Below are positions 34,616-43,490 of a stretch of 64,000 bases of DNA, piece after piece (positions within the stretch are counted from its first letter, which is position 1; every line of letters starts with the position of its first letter). The stretch comes from Chitinophagales bacterium. Its GTDB lineage: Bacteria > Bacteroidota > Bacteroidia > Chitinophagales > Chitinophagaceae. The stretch is taken from the NCBI GenBank assembly GCA_017303335.1, contig JAFLBK010000002.1, forward strand, positions 372,001 through 436,000, given 5' to 3'. The notes beneath the pieces are model-generated. The model saw only the letters and a list, made by a program, of their open reading frames with translations, did not search any database and was not told the DNA's origin. The position numbers were made by a program, and so were the translations under genes.

Positions 34616-35194
34616 CTATCGTTTCTTCACGAGTGATCCCAGGTAAGCGGATTTCAACGGTTCTTTGTTTTTCTTACAGTACGGAGTGAAGTAGTGATGG
34701 TTTTCCAAAAAGGATACCTGGGTCCTGTTCCATTCCGCTTCAGTGAGCGAAGGGTTCAGGTGCCGGAGTTCATGGAACAGGGCACCGGCCAGTGTGCCGG
34801 CCTGCTCCGTTCCAAGGTATTCCAGGTCGGCATCGGCAATGATCTCTTCCAGGTTGTTTTTGGGCGACTGCGGGATTTTCGTGGCCATAATCATCCCGCA
34901 GATCGTTTCAATTTCATCCGGTTTCAGGCCGAAGCCAGGCAGGTATTGGGTGGCCAGGGTGCAGCCGGCTTCTTCATGGTTCACATAGGTGTGGATGTAC
35001 CCGGTATCGTGCCAGAGCCCGGCGGTATACAGGAGGCCGAGTTCTTTTTCGCCGCACTGCTCGTATTGCCCGATCTCCACCGCTTTACCCGTTACATACA
35101 GGGTATGCCCCAGGTTGTGGTACGTATAAAAAGCGGGCAGGTTGTCTTCGAGCAGGCTCTCCACAAAACTCCGCATGGCGCTGTCAATGGGCAT
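34616..35194 (-). CDS. HD-domain phosphohydrolase
   Basis: A 192-residue HD-superfamily protein. The metal ligands are visible as the first His in YHNLGHT, the HD pair in AGLWHDTGY, a further His in YVNHEEAG, and a late Asp in IIADADLEYLG. This family hydrolyses nucleotides or cyclic nucleotides; the substrate is not predictable, although cyclic-nucleotide turnover would suit the cyclase operon next door. Its start codon overlaps the end of the YitT gene by 11 bases, placing it in an operon with the transporter rather than with the FIST genes. Confidence 0.82.
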   Translation of the reverse strand: MPIDSAMRSFVESLLEDNLPAFYTYHNLGHTLYVTGKAVEIGQYEQCGEKELGLLYTAGLWHDTGYIHTYVNHEEAGCTLATQYLPGFGLKPDEIETICGMIMATKIPQSPKNNLEEIIADADLEYLGTEQAGTLAGALFHELRHLNPSLTEAEWNRTQVSFLENHHYFTPYCKKNKEPLKSAYLGSLVKKR

Positions 35195-36080
35195 GGGGCC
35201 TTGCTTTTAAAATGCCGCCGGATGCTTCCCGGATGCTCTGCACATACACAAAGGCTGTTGGGTCGATGTCTCGCAGGGCATCCTGTATCTGTTTGATCTC
35301 GAGCCGGGTCACAATGGTCACAATGATCTGGCAATCGGTTTTGATATCGAAGCTGCCGGGCAGGTAACCGCGTTCTCCTTTATACACGGTAATGCCTTTG
35401 CCGAGATCATTGACAAGAAAATTCTTCACCTCTTCTTCCTGCGATGAGATGATGTTCATGGCGGTGAACTCTTCGATGCCATCCACCACATAATTCGTGG
35501 CTCTTGTAGCCGTGAAATAGGTGATCACCGAGTACATGGCTGTTTCCAACCCGAACTTGAAAGCCGCTACGGCAAAGATGAGGCAGTTGATGAGCATGAT
35601 GATCTCGCTGTTGGAGAAGCCCACTTTGCGCCGGGTGAATACGGCGATCACTTCGGCCCCGTCGATGACGCCTCCGCCGCGGATCACCAGTCCCACGCCC
35701 GCGCCGATGAGCAGGCCGCCGAAAATGGCGATGAGCAGTTTGTCGGTGGTAATGGGATTGATGTTGATGAACCACAAACCCAGCGATAGGAGGATTACCG
35801 CGATGCAGGTTTGAATGGCGAATGTTTTACCGATCTTTTTATAGCCCAGGTAGATGAAGATCAGGTTGAGCAAGATCACCAGCAGGCTGATGTTGACGTG
35901 GTAGAGTTCGTGCAGGAGAATGGAGATGCCCGTGACGCCGCCATCGAGAAAGCGGTTGGGTATCATGAAACCCTTCATGGCCAGTACAGCCAGCCCGGTG
36001 CCGGCGAGGAGGTGCAGGAAGTTCTTAAGGCTGAAGACGAGCTTCCAGTCAACCCGGTCATTCTTATACTTTCTGGTCAT
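35184..36080 (-). CDS. YitT-family membrane protein
   Basis: A 298-residue integral membrane protein with about five to six hydrophobic spans in the first 190 residues and a C-terminal DUF2179 cytoplasmic domain (about 220-295; ERGYLPGSFDIKTDCQIIVT, RDIDPTAFVYVQSIREA). The start ATG at 36078-36080 (MTRKYKND) is used instead of an upstream TTG. Characteristic segments are MIPNRFLDGGVTGISILLH and GAGVGLVIRGGGVIDGAEVIA. YitT proteins are transporter-like with unknown substrates. Translationally coupled to the HD-domain gene. Confidence 0.88.
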   Translation of the reverse strand: MTRKYKNDRVDWKLVFSLKNFLHLLAGTGLAVLAMKGFMIPNRFLDGGVTGISILLHELYHVNISLLVILLNLIFIYLGYKKIGKTFAIQTCIAVILLSLGLWFININPITTDKLLIAIFGGLLIGAGVGLVIRGGGVIDGAEVIAVFTRRKVGFSNSEIIMLINCLIFAVAAFKFGLETAMYSVITYFTATRATNYVVDGIEEFTAMNIISSQEEEVKNFLVNDLGKGITVYKGERGYLPGSFDIKTDCQIIVTIVTRLEIKQIQDALRDIDPTAFVYVQSIREASGGILKARPHAH

Positions 36081-36126
36081 TGCCAAGCAGTTGGTTCAGG
36101 TCTGTAATATACCGATTCCTCCGGCA

Positions 36127-36660
36127 TTATTTCTTTTCCAGCGCCCGGATGATCGAATCTTCCTGCGGGGTCTTGAGTTTGATCACGGTGTCCAGCAGGT
36201 CGTTCGGTACCATGGTGGAGAGGATGTATTGTTTTACCCGCCAGGCGCCGCCTTCCTTCACCAGCACGCCCGAACCGCGGCAGATCTTCATTTGCGTATT
36301 CAATAGTTCATCGAACCAGGCCAGCTTCCCGGTTTCATCGAAATAGATATTGCGTTGCAGGGCTTTGAAGTCCCAGGCCCTGCCCCGGGCGAAGATGGGT
36401 TTGGCCCATTCCATGAATTGCTTTTTGTTCCAGCGCTCAGTAGCATCGGTGCCGGTGAAGATGGCATCTTCGGTATAAAAGCCGAAGTAGGTGTTGAAAT
36501 CGGCTTTTGCCGCGGCTACGTTGAACGAATCCAGTATGGCTGCAATTTGTTTCGCTTCCCCGGCATTGCCGGGAGCCGCTTGTTTACCGGGGCCAGCGCA
36601 GGCCGTTACCAAAAGCAGAAAAAAAAGAATGGAATGTAACACAGGTCGTCTTTGTTTCAT
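36127..36660 (-). CDS. SnoaL-like lipoprotein
   Basis: A 177-residue exported lipoprotein: signal ILFFLLLVTAC with the lipobox Cys near residue 21. The body is a SnoaL_3/NTF2-like domain: IAAILDSFNVAAAKADFNTYF, FYTEDAIFTGTDATERWNKK, FMEWAKPIFARGR, WFDELLNTQMKICRGSGVLVK and WRVKQYILSTMVPND. This domain is common in secreted Bacteroidota proteins of unknown function. It lies between the permease and YitT genes on the same strand, with gaps of 12 and 46 bp, and may share a transcript with them. Confidence 0.8.
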   Translation of the reverse strand: MKQRRPVLHSILFFLLLVTACAGPGKQAAPGNAGEAKQIAAILDSFNVAAAKADFNTYFGFYTEDAIFTGTDATERWNKKQFMEWAKPIFARGRAWDFKALQRNIYFDETGKLAWFDELLNTQMKICRGSGVLVKEGGAWRVKQYILSTMVPNDLLDTVIKLKTPQEDSIIRALEKK

Positions 36661-36672
36661 AATCGTAGTTAT

Positions 36673-37977
36673 TTAAGGATGTACTGTTTCTTTCTTCTTG
36701 AAAAATTTCAGCAGGAAAAAGATCGCGGCGAGGGTAGCCAGGAAGATGGCGGTGCCTAACATTTCCTGGTCCGATAAGTTCGAAAGCAGCCAGAGTATGA
36801 TGGCGCTGGCGAGCAGGGGAACGAAGATGCCGCCGGGAATGGTGAACGTTCTTTCCGTACCCGCTGAACGGTTCAGCCGTAACCGGATCACGGCCAGCAC
36901 CACACCGAGGTAGATCAGCAGCGTAGCGGCGCTCGACAGGATGATCAGTTGTTTGAATGCGCCGAATACGGCAAAAAGAAATCCGAGCGCTGCGTATACG
37001 GCGATGGCGATATGGGGTGTTTGAAAAACCGGGTGTACGCTGGCCAGTACACCGGGTAATATTTTGTCCCGGGCCCCGGCAAAGAGAATACGGGGTATGG
37101 CCAGTATTTCGCCGCTGATGTTGCCAAAGATGGAGATGGCTGTACCCGCCACCACCAACGCGATGCCGGCATCTCCAAACAGTATTTTTGAAACCGCCGC
37201 CAGCGGCGCTTCTTTATTCGCCGTCAACTGATCTCCCAGCACACCCTGCGAAATAAGCTGAATGAGGATATACAGGATCAGTACAAAAGAGATTCCCGAA
37301 AGCACACCCAGTGGAACTGTGCGGGTGGGGTTTTTGAATTCGCCGCTGTTGGTGACTGCTGTTTCAATACCGAGGAACGCGTAGAACAATACCAGCGACG
37401 AAGCTCCCACCGTACTGAAGCTGGGGGCGATTTTCCACTGCAGGTTCTCCATCGAAATATGCCCGGTTCCAAAACCAACGATCAATAATAGCGGGATGAG
37501 TTTGGCCACGGTGGTGAAGATGATGAACCGCACGCCGTATCTGGCGCCCCGTATGTTGACGAATGCGAGCCCGCCAAAAAGCAGTAAAAAGAAAAGGGTT
37601 CTTACAAAAGCTGTATCAATGACCGGGATGAACCAGGAAAGGGTCTTCGACAAGGCGTTGGCCGCCGCGGCATCCGACAATACGCAGGCGCCGAACCAGA
37701 ATATGTTATTGGCTAAAAAACCCGCGAAGGGACCAAAGGCGTTTTCGATGTAGGTATAGGTGCCGCCGCTCACGTTCACCTTGCTGCCTACTTCCGCGAA
37801 ACACAGGGCGATCAGGAAAATGAGGATGCCGCAGATGAAAAAACAAACGATGGCAGCTGCGCCCAGGTGTTCGGCAACCAATGCGGGCAATACAAATATG
37901 CCGCTGCCGACCATGATATTTACGACTGCCGCTGCCAGTCCGAATGTGCCGATCTCTTTTTTAAGATTTTCCTGCAT
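36673..37977 (-). CDS. APC-superfamily amino acid permease
   Basis: A 434-residue transporter with about 12 transmembrane segments. The ATG at 37975-37977 (MQENLKKEIGTFGLAAAVVN) fits the family; the upstream extension is out of register with the duplicate acyltransferase gene. The first helix carries NIMVGSGIFVLPALVA, the substrate-binding unwound GSGIF motif of APC transporters, and the sixth region has VLFYAFLGIETAVTNSGEFK. Substrates are amino acids or polyamines. It is adjacent to but separate from the acyltransferase genes upstream on the same strand (25 bp). Confidence 0.9.
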   Translation of the reverse strand: MQENLKKEIGTFGLAAAVVNIMVGSGIFVLPALVAEHLGAAAIVCFFICGILIFLIALCFAEVGSKVNVSGGTYTYIENAFGPFAGFLANNIFWFGACVLSDAAAANALSKTLSWFIPVIDTAFVRTLFFLLLFGGLAFVNIRGARYGVRFIIFTTVAKLIPLLLIVGFGTGHISMENLQWKIAPSFSTVGASSLVLFYAFLGIETAVTNSGEFKNPTRTVPLGVLSGISFVLILYILIQLISQGVLGDQLTANKEAPLAAVSKILFGDAGIALVVAGTAISIFGNISGEILAIPRILFAGARDKILPGVLASVHPVFQTPHIAIAVYAALGFLFAVFGAFKQLIILSSAATLLIYLGVVLAVIRLRLNRSAGTERTFTIPGGIFVPLLASAIILWLLSNLSDQEMLGTAIFLATLAAIFFLLKFFKKKETVHP

Positions 37978-38002
37978 GTGGTTTTCTCTTCTGAAATATA
38001 GG

Positions 38003-39202
38003 CTATAAGTAACTGAGCCACCATTTTTCTTTGTGGCTTGTTTTGTAGCGGTCGTACCGTTTGCACAGGGGATACAGCAATACCAGCACCAGGACCCAGA
38101 TGCCGTAAACGCCCGCCAGTCCAAAACCTTCGCCCGGTATTACAAAAAGAAAAGGAACCTGCCTGGCCGAAGCAATGGCTTCGCCCACGGTATGGTTTCC
38201 GCGGATGAAGAAGGTGATCATCGCCAGAAAATGTATCAGGTAAATGTGCAGGATATAATAGAAGAAGGCGGTTCGGCCGAATACCAGCAATCCGTTCGTA
38301 AGCCGGTTCTTGATGTTGTCGAGAAAGGAAAGCAATACGAGGGCCGGTCCGATCATGATGCACAGGTACAGAAGCGATGGTGGGTACTTGTTCACCTTGA
38401 TAAACGAAAGGAAGGTATAGAAGCTGTTTTTCTGACTCGTCCACGCAACCGGATCTCCGTACACGTTGCTGAAACGCAGTACAACAAAAAGGGCAATCAA
38501 ACCCAAACCCGTCCACCGCAGGATGCGGGAACGCTGCCGGGCAGAATAGGCGGAAGTGTAAAAAATGCCGGCACAGTATCCCAGCATCATCACACCGGTC
38601 CAGGCAACAAAGGGATACACCATCATGAAATAACGGCCATCCGCATATTGATACAGTTTGAAGAACCCGGAATGGAAGAGATCCCACCAGAATCCGGGTT
38701 TGAATCCCGGAGCCGCTTCGGGAATATCCAGCAGGTTATGGCCGGATACGATGAGGATGCCAAGGGCAAGTATGAGTTTGTAGGGAAGATGGATGAGTAA
38801 ACCCAGGAGCACCATGCTGATGCCGATGGCCCAGATCACCTGCATGGGGTGAAGGTGGAACAGCGGGTCGAAGGTCCAGCCCAGGGCGATGATGAAAAAT
38901 TCGGCGAAGATGAGCCAGAGACCCCGTTTGATCAGGAAGAGACTCAGTTCTTTTTTTGTCTTACGCTGGCTTTGCAGGTAGATCGAAGTGCCCGACAGGA
39001 AGACGAATACCGGCGCACAGAAATGCGTGATCCAACGGGTGAAGTAAAGCAGGGGCGAGGTGGTGGCCAGGTTCAGCGGATCGTCGGTATTGGCGGTGAT
39101 GTGAAAAAAATCACGCACATGGTCGAGCGCCATGATCACCATGGCGATGCCCCGGACGATGTCGATGGATTCGATGCGTTGTTTGGTTAAGGATGTTTGC
39201 AT
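38003..39202 (-). CDS. DUF1624/heparan-alpha-glucosaminide acetyltransferase-like membrane protein (copy 1)
   Basis: A 399-residue polytopic protein with about 9-10 spans. It opens with RIESIDIVRGIAMVIMALDHVRDFFH, the catalytic-type first helix of DUF1624/HGSNAT-like membrane acyltransferases, followed by YFTRWITHFCAPVFVFLSG and, near the C terminus, FFYYILHIYLIHFLAMI. These proteins may transfer acyl groups across the membrane to sugars; the substrate is unknown. It forms a tandem pair with a paralogue 18 bp upstream; both end in YDRYKxSHKEKWWLSYL. Confidence 0.82.
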   Translation of the reverse strand: MQTSLTKQRIESIDIVRGIAMVIMALDHVRDFFHITANTDDPLNLATTSPLLYFTRWITHFCAPVFVFLSGTSIYLQSQRKTKKELSLFLIKRGLWLIFAEFFIIALGWTFDPLFHLHPMQVIWAIGISMVLLGLLIHLPYKLILALGILIVSGHNLLDIPEAAPGFKPGFWWDLFHSGFFKLYQYADGRYFMMVYPFVAWTGVMMLGYCAGIFYTSAYSARQRSRILRWTGLGLIALFVVLRFSNVYGDPVAWTSQKNSFYTFLSFIKVNKYPPSLLYLCIMIGPALVLLSFLDNIKNRLTNGLLVFGRTAFFYYILHIYLIHFLAMITFFIRGNHTVGEAIASARQVPFLFVIPGEGFGLAGVYGIWVLVLVLLYPLCKRYDRYKTSHKEKWWLSYL

Positions 39203-39220
39203 GGTTGAAACAGTAGTTCT

Positions 39221-40414
39221 TTATAAATAGCTCAGCCACCATTTTTCTTTATGCGATTGCTTATACCGGTCGTACCAGCGGCAGAGCGGGAATAATGCCA
39301 CGATGATACCGATCCATACCGCATACACCACGCCCAGCGAAAAGCCATAGCCCTTCAGCGTTTGCGTGAACCAGAGCGGTTCTTTCAGCAACCAGAGTTT
39401 CCAGCTGTAGCTGGTGAACAATACGGCGGCTGCCATGGTCAGCACATGAATCAGGTAGATATGCACGAGGTAATAGAACATGGGCACCCGGCCATAGATC
39501 GATATGATCCTCGATACAGCGCCTCTTGCATTTTCGGTAAAGGCCAGGAAGAGTATGGCCGGGCCAAGGGTCATTAAGGTATATAATAAAGAAGGTGGAT
39601 ACTTGTTGGCTTTGATAAACGACAGGAAGCTGAAAAAAGCCGTCGGCTGTTTGCTCCATGGAAAAGGATCGCCGTATTGGTTGATGAACCGGATGGCAAC
39701 GAACAGGGCGATGGCTCCCAGTCCGATGCCGAGCAGCCATTTCTTTCTTCGTTCAGCGCTAAAGGCCGGACTGTACAAAAATCCAAAACAGTATCCAAGC
39801 GCAATGATGCCGATCCAGGGCAGCAGGGGATAACCTACAAGTACATTATGTCCTTTCCAGTCAAAGAACGCCTGGTCGTGCAGGAGGGCCCAGCCGAAGG
39901 CCGGCAATGTATTGCCCTGGACATGGAAATTATCGAAGAGGTTGTGTGCGCCGATGATGGCAAAGCCGATGACAAGCACCAGGGGTATGGGTAAGAAGAT
40001 GAGCAAGGCCAGTACGATCATGCTTACACCCAGGGCCCAGATGGTAACAAAATAAATATTGGTGAACAGCACGTCGAAGTTCCAGCCGAAGTTCACCACC
40101 ACCAGTTCCAGGAAGATGAGCCAGATGCCGCGGGTGAAGAGGAACCAGGCCAGTTCTTTTTTGGTTTTGCGCCGGGCCATGAAGGCGGCCGAGGTGCCGG
40201 CCAGGAACATAAATACCGGTGCACAGAAATGCGTGATCCAGCGGGTGAAATAAATGGCGCCGTTGGTTTTACCCAGGTCGAGCGGATCGAACAGGAATGA
40301 ATCCGCGTGAAAATAATCCCGTACGTGATCGAGCGCCATGATGATCATAACAAGTCCGCGAAGCAGATCAATGGATTGTATACGGCTGTTCGCGGGTGAA
40401 AATGTTGCTTGCAT
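39221..40414 (-). CDS. DUF1624/heparan-alpha-glucosaminide acetyltransferase-like membrane protein (copy 2)
   Basis: A 397-residue paralogue of the previous gene; start at ATG 40412-40414 (MQATFSPANSRIQSIDLLRG). It shares LLRGLVMIIMALDHVRDYFH, YFTRWITHFCAPVFMFLAGT and MFYYLVHIYLIHVLTM. The pair is tandem with 18 bp between, evidently a duplication within one transcription unit. Differences are spread over the protein, so both copies appear functional. The upstream gap to rluD (180 bp) contains two hairpins. Confidence 0.82.
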   Translation of the reverse strand: MQATFSPANSRIQSIDLLRGLVMIIMALDHVRDYFHADSFLFDPLDLGKTNGAIYFTRWITHFCAPVFMFLAGTSAAFMARRKTKKELAWFLFTRGIWLIFLELVVVNFGWNFDVLFTNIYFVTIWALGVSMIVLALLIFLPIPLVLVIGFAIIGAHNLFDNFHVQGNTLPAFGWALLHDQAFFDWKGHNVLVGYPLLPWIGIIALGYCFGFLYSPAFSAERRKKWLLGIGLGAIALFVAIRFINQYGDPFPWSKQPTAFFSFLSFIKANKYPPSLLYTLMTLGPAILFLAFTENARGAVSRIISIYGRVPMFYYLVHIYLIHVLTMAAAVLFTSYSWKLWLLKEPLWFTQTLKGYGFSLGVVYAVWIGIIVALFPLCRWYDRYKQSHKEKWWLSYL

Positions 40415-40518
40415 CTTACCAGTGTTTGTTTCTGCGTGAATCGGGGCAGAACCTGTGCGGTTCAATCTTGTGTATCTGAAGAATAAGCAAGGCCTGGTTT
40501 TATCAGGGAGGAATAACG

Positions 40519-40549
40519 CTTTAATGGGGTTCCGGAAGGATCATTAAAG
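40519..40549. terminator. hairpin in the rluD-acyltransferase gap
   Basis: CTTTAATG (40519-40526) pairs exactly with CATTAAAG (40542-40549). Neither strand has a full T-run right after it, so it may be a weak terminator or a transcript-processing hairpin. Confidence 0.35.
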
Positions 40550-40563
40550 AAACAATTTTTAAC

Positions 40564-40591
40564 GCATACCGCAAAAGAAAAGGCGGTACGC
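40564..40591 (-). terminator. probable terminator of rluD
   Basis: GCATACCGC (40564-40572) pairs with GCGGTACGC (40583-40591) with one mismatch. On the minus strand it follows the rluD stop by two bases and is followed by an AT-rich stretch. Confidence 0.45.
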
Positions 40592-40593
40592 TA

Positions 40594-41637
40594 TCAATCG
40601 TGCGCCTTGTGACCGATGTATTTCCTCCATTTATCAATAACGGCATCCATATCGGCCGGCAGGGGCGCTTCAAAATGAACGGGTTTGTTGGTGCCGGGAT
40701 GCGTAAAGCCAAGTTCCCTGGCGTGCAGGGCGTGGCGGGGGCAGATCGCAAAACAGTTATCCACGAACTGCTTGTACTTGGTAAAAACAGTTCCCTTCAC
40801 GATGCGGTCGCCGCCGTAGAAATCATCATTGAACAACGGATGCCCGATCAGTTGCATGTGCACCCGTATCTGGTGGGTTCGGCCTGTTTCGAGCCGGCAT
40901 TCGACCAGGGTAACATAGTTGAGTCGTTCGAGCACCTTGTAATGCGTGATGGCGTCTTTCCCGTATTCGCCATCGGGGTAGGCGGTGAAAAGTTTACGGA
41001 AACGCTGGTGCCTGCCTACATGGGCAACGATCGTACCTTCATCTTTTTCCACGTTTCCCCAGACAAGCGCAATGTACCTGCGGTGAACCGTGTGGTTGAA
41101 GAATTGTTTGGCCAGGCTTGTCATGGCCTTGGGTGTTTTAGCCATTACCAGCAGGCCGCTGGTATTTTTATCGATCCGGTGTACCAGCCCGAAGCGGGGC
41201 AGGGCCGATTCATCGAGGTTGGGATCCTGTTGTTTGAGGTGGTATGCCACGCCGTTCACCAGCGTGCCGTTGGGATTGCCGCTGCCGGGGTGTACCACCA
41301 TGCCGGCGGGTTTGTTGATGATGAGTACCGATTCGTCTTCGTAAACGATAGCGAGTGGGATGTTTTCGGGAACGATGTCGCTGCTTTCGGGATGCCGGCT
41401 GTCGAACACCACCACCCGGTCGCCGGGTTTTACCTTGTAATTGGTTTTAACGCCCTTGTCGTTCACCAGCACCATCTCGTCGTCGATGGCCCGCTGGATC
41501 TTGCTGCGGGTGGCGCCCTCGAGCCTTGTCATCAGGAATTTATCGATGCGCAGTGGCTCCTGGCCCTTGTCGATGGTAAGCACCAGCCGTTCGTAGAGTT
41601 CTTCGGAATCGTTTATTTCTATTTCTTCGTTGTTCAT
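40594..41637 (-). CDS. rluD: RluD-family 23S rRNA pseudouridine synthase
   Basis: A 347-residue RluA/RluD-type pseudouridine synthase; ATG at 41635-41637 (MNNEEIEINDSEELYERL) is used, since the upstream extension is not family-like. The N-terminal S4 domain (about 25-85) contains LRIDKFLMTRLEGATRSKIQ and the catalytic domain has the active-site Asp in the HRIDKNTSGLLVMAK motif, with ALVWGNVEKDEGTIVA and LETGRTHQIRVHMQLIGHP. It modifies uridines in helix 69 of 23S rRNA in relatives. Divergent from lipB, which has its own promoter. Confidence 0.93.
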   Translation of the reverse strand: MNNEEIEINDSEELYERLVLTIDKGQEPLRIDKFLMTRLEGATRSKIQRAIDDEMVLVNDKGVKTNYKVKPGDRVVVFDSRHPESSDIVPENIPLAIVYEDESVLIINKPAGMVVHPGSGNPNGTLVNGVAYHLKQQDPNLDESALPRFGLVHRIDKNTSGLLVMAKTPKAMTSLAKQFFNHTVHRRYIALVWGNVEKDEGTIVAHVGRHQRFRKLFTAYPDGEYGKDAITHYKVLERLNYVTLVECRLETGRTHQIRVHMQLIGHPLFNDDFYGGDRIVKGTVFTKYKQFVDNCFAICPRHALHARELGFTHPGTNKPVHFEAPLPADMDAVIDKWRKYIGHKAHD

Positions 41638-41720
41638 CAGCTTTTTAAGACAACAGGCATTCGTCACTGGGTACTGGCCATCGCAGGAGTAAATGGCTGC
41701 TGATGGGTCCTTTAAATAAG

Positions 41721-41765
41721 ATGAAACTTCAAATTGCCATTGACTATTGACTATTGACAAATGAG
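41721..41765. repeat. direct word-like repeat (attgact)
   Basis: The rluD-lipB gap contains CCATTGACTATTGACTATTGAC, that is, three copies of a 7-base word with TTGAC in each. One copy supplies the -33 TTG of the lipB promoter at 41747. Confidence 0.5.
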
Positions 41766-41779
41766 TTGCTTTATCTTTG
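41747..41779 (+). promoter_or_regulatory. promoter of lipB
   Basis: TTG (41747-41749) followed after 22 bases by TATCTTTG (41772-41779), an exact TAnnTTTG element. The start point would be about 18 bases upstream of the GTG start codon at 41802, which supports that start. Confidence 0.55.
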
Positions 41780-41801
41780 TGCCGCAAATTAAAACATTGA
41801 A

Positions 41802-42542
41802 GTGGATAAGCAGCAGGTGATATTTAACGACCTCGGAATTATTGAATACAAAGCCGCCTGGGATCACCAGGAATCCTTGTTGCAGAAGAACCTACGGGTG
41901 AAATCGGCGATCCGGAGCGGGCAGCAGGCAGATGACAGTAAACCTCAAACCACAAACATCAAATTACAAACATCGAACTACTTTCTCCTTTGCGAACATC
42001 CCCCGGTTTATACCCTTGGTAAAAGCGGGAAGAAGGAACATGTGCTGATGAACGATGCCGAACTCGCCGCACACGATATCGCTTTTTTTCATACCAACCG
42101 GGGAGGCGATATCACATTCCATGGCCTGCAGCAGATTGTGGGTTACCCGATCCTCGACCTGGAGTACTTCGGTACCGATATCGGCAAATACCTGCGCAAC
42201 CTGGAAGAAGTGGTGATCGAAACCATCGGCGAATACGGACTGAAGGGCGAACGCAGCGCCGGTGAAACAGGGGTGTGGCTCGATCCGGGCATACCGGGCA
42301 GGGAGCGGAAGATATGCGCCATCGGGGTACGCTGCAGCCGCTGGATCACCATGCATGGCTTTGCGTTGAACGTGAATACCGATCTCGGGTATTTCAATAA
42401 CATCATTCCCTGCGGTATACAGAACAAGCAGGTTACTTCCATACAGAAAGAACTGGGGCATGCCGTGGATTACGCGGAAGCGAAGGAGAAGATCAAACGC
42501 CGTTTTGAGAACGTATTCGGCGTTACGCTTTTAAAAGGTTAA
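41802..42542 (+). CDS. lipB: octanoyltransferase (lipoyl synthesis)
   Basis: A 246-residue LipB, which moves the octanoyl group from acyl carrier protein to lipoyl domains. GTG at 41802 is the start: the N terminus MDKQQVIFNDLGIIEYKAAW aligns with family starts and no in-frame ATG lies before residue 80. Signatures are CEHPPVYTLGKSGKKE, TNRGGDITFHGLQQIVGYPI, RSAGETGVWLDP, KICAIGVRCSRWITMHGFAL and the catalytic Cys/Lys in NIIPCGIQNKQVTSI. A variable insertion at about residues 35-61, partly encoded by a word-like CAAACC/CAAACATC repeat, precedes YFLLCEHPPVY. It ends convergently on the next gene, sharing TTAA. Confidence 0.92.
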   Translation: MDKQQVIFNDLGIIEYKAAWDHQESLLQKNLRVKSAIRSGQQADDSKPQTTNIKLQTSNYFLLCEHPPVYTLGKSGKKEHVLMNDAELAAHDIAFFHTNRGGDITFHGLQQIVGYPILDLEYFGTDIGKYLRNLEEVVIETIGEYGLKGERSAGETGVWLDPGIPGRERKICAIGVRCSRWITMHGFALNVNTDLGYFNNIIPCGIQNKQVTSIQKELGHAVDYAEAKEKIKRRFENVFGVTLLKG

Positions 42543-43432
42543 TTGCGTCCTTCTTTGGGGATGAATAATTTGTTCTTTTCGATCATCTTTCCATTCTCGA
42601 ACAGTTCGAAATAGAACCAGCCGGCGTGCAGGAAATTCACCTTCTCGATGATGAGATAATTTTCGCGGACACGGTTGAGTTCAAAGAGGAATTTATTCTC
42701 CTCGTCGAAGAAACGGATCGAGTAGCGCCGGTTATCGGCATGCGGCAGGTTGATCACCACATTGTAATCGCGGGATGTGTAGATGCGTTTGCTCGGGTAG
42801 CCACTCCCTTCTCCCGTTGTTTCTTCGGGAGATGTTTTGTTTTCTGTACCGTCTGTTGTTTCAGTTGATGGAACGGCCTTATCTTTTTTTGTACCCGGCT
42901 GCTTCGCGTTTTTATCCCTGGCCGGTACAACGGCCTTTTTATCTTTTGGATTCTTCGTCACGGCGGCTTTTTTGTCTTCTGCCGGAGGCTCATCGGTTTT
43001 TTTGGACGGTTCCTTCAGGGGCTGTTTCACCAGGTCGGCTTTTTTGAAAGGATCCACCACGCTTTCCTGCGTGTACAGGGGCTGGGGTGGCGGCAGTTCT
43101 TTCACCGGCCTGGCCGATTCGGAAAAAATATAATCGCCGCCTTCAAACGAAATAAAGACCCGGTAGTACATTTTGTTATAAGGGGGCGCTTCATCCACAA
43201 AACCATTTTCTTCGTTTTGCGGGTTCAATACCGATCCGATGGTGGAGAAGTTCTTCAGGCTGTCGAAGGAACGCTGTACATTGATAACTTTTACTTCGAG
43301 TGGGTATTGGTTGCGCCAGCTTACGATGATCTTGCCGCTGAAATTCTTAACAGTTATCGAGGGCAGTATCGATTGTGCATCCAGGTTGCCCAGTGCAAGG
43401 AGTGATATGGCCAGGGTGAGGTATATGCGCAT
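42539..43432 (-). CDS. secreted protein with basic-rich low-complexity middle
   Basis: A 297-residue exported protein: signal MRIYLTLAISLLALGNLDAQ; residues 25-110 form a fibronectin-like segment (WRNQYPLEVKVINVQRSFDS, MYYRVFISFEGGDYIFSES); residues about 115-205 are Lys/Glu/Pro/Thr-rich low complexity; the C-terminal part (210-297) is a second globular domain (RDYNVVINLPHADNRRYSIR, NYLIIEKVNFLHAGWFYFEL). I recognise no family; the outer part resembles FN3-type adhesive modules of Bacteroidota surface proteins. Stop codon overlaps that of lipB on the other strand. Confidence 0.6.
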   Translation of the reverse strand: MRIYLTLAISLLALGNLDAQSILPSITVKNFSGKIIVSWRNQYPLEVKVINVQRSFDSLKNFSTIGSVLNPQNEENGFVDEAPPYNKMYYRVFISFEGGDYIFSESARPVKELPPPQPLYTQESVVDPFKKADLVKQPLKEPSKKTDEPPAEDKKAAVTKNPKDKKAVVPARDKNAKQPGTKKDKAVPSTETTDGTENKTSPEETTGEGSGYPSKRIYTSRDYNVVINLPHADNRRYSIRFFDEENKFLFELNRVRENYLIIEKVNFLHAGWFYFELFENGKMIEKNKLFIPKEGRN

Positions 43433-43490
43433 AATTACCGGGCAGGTGTTGCAGTACTGTTTTGGATAACAAATATAAGCACTCTAATAA

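Noticed and set aside
40600..41703. Long open frame (367 codons) opposite rluD
   Set aside because: The opposite strand encodes complete RluD signatures; this frame shows none and is explained as a shadow of GC-rich third positions.
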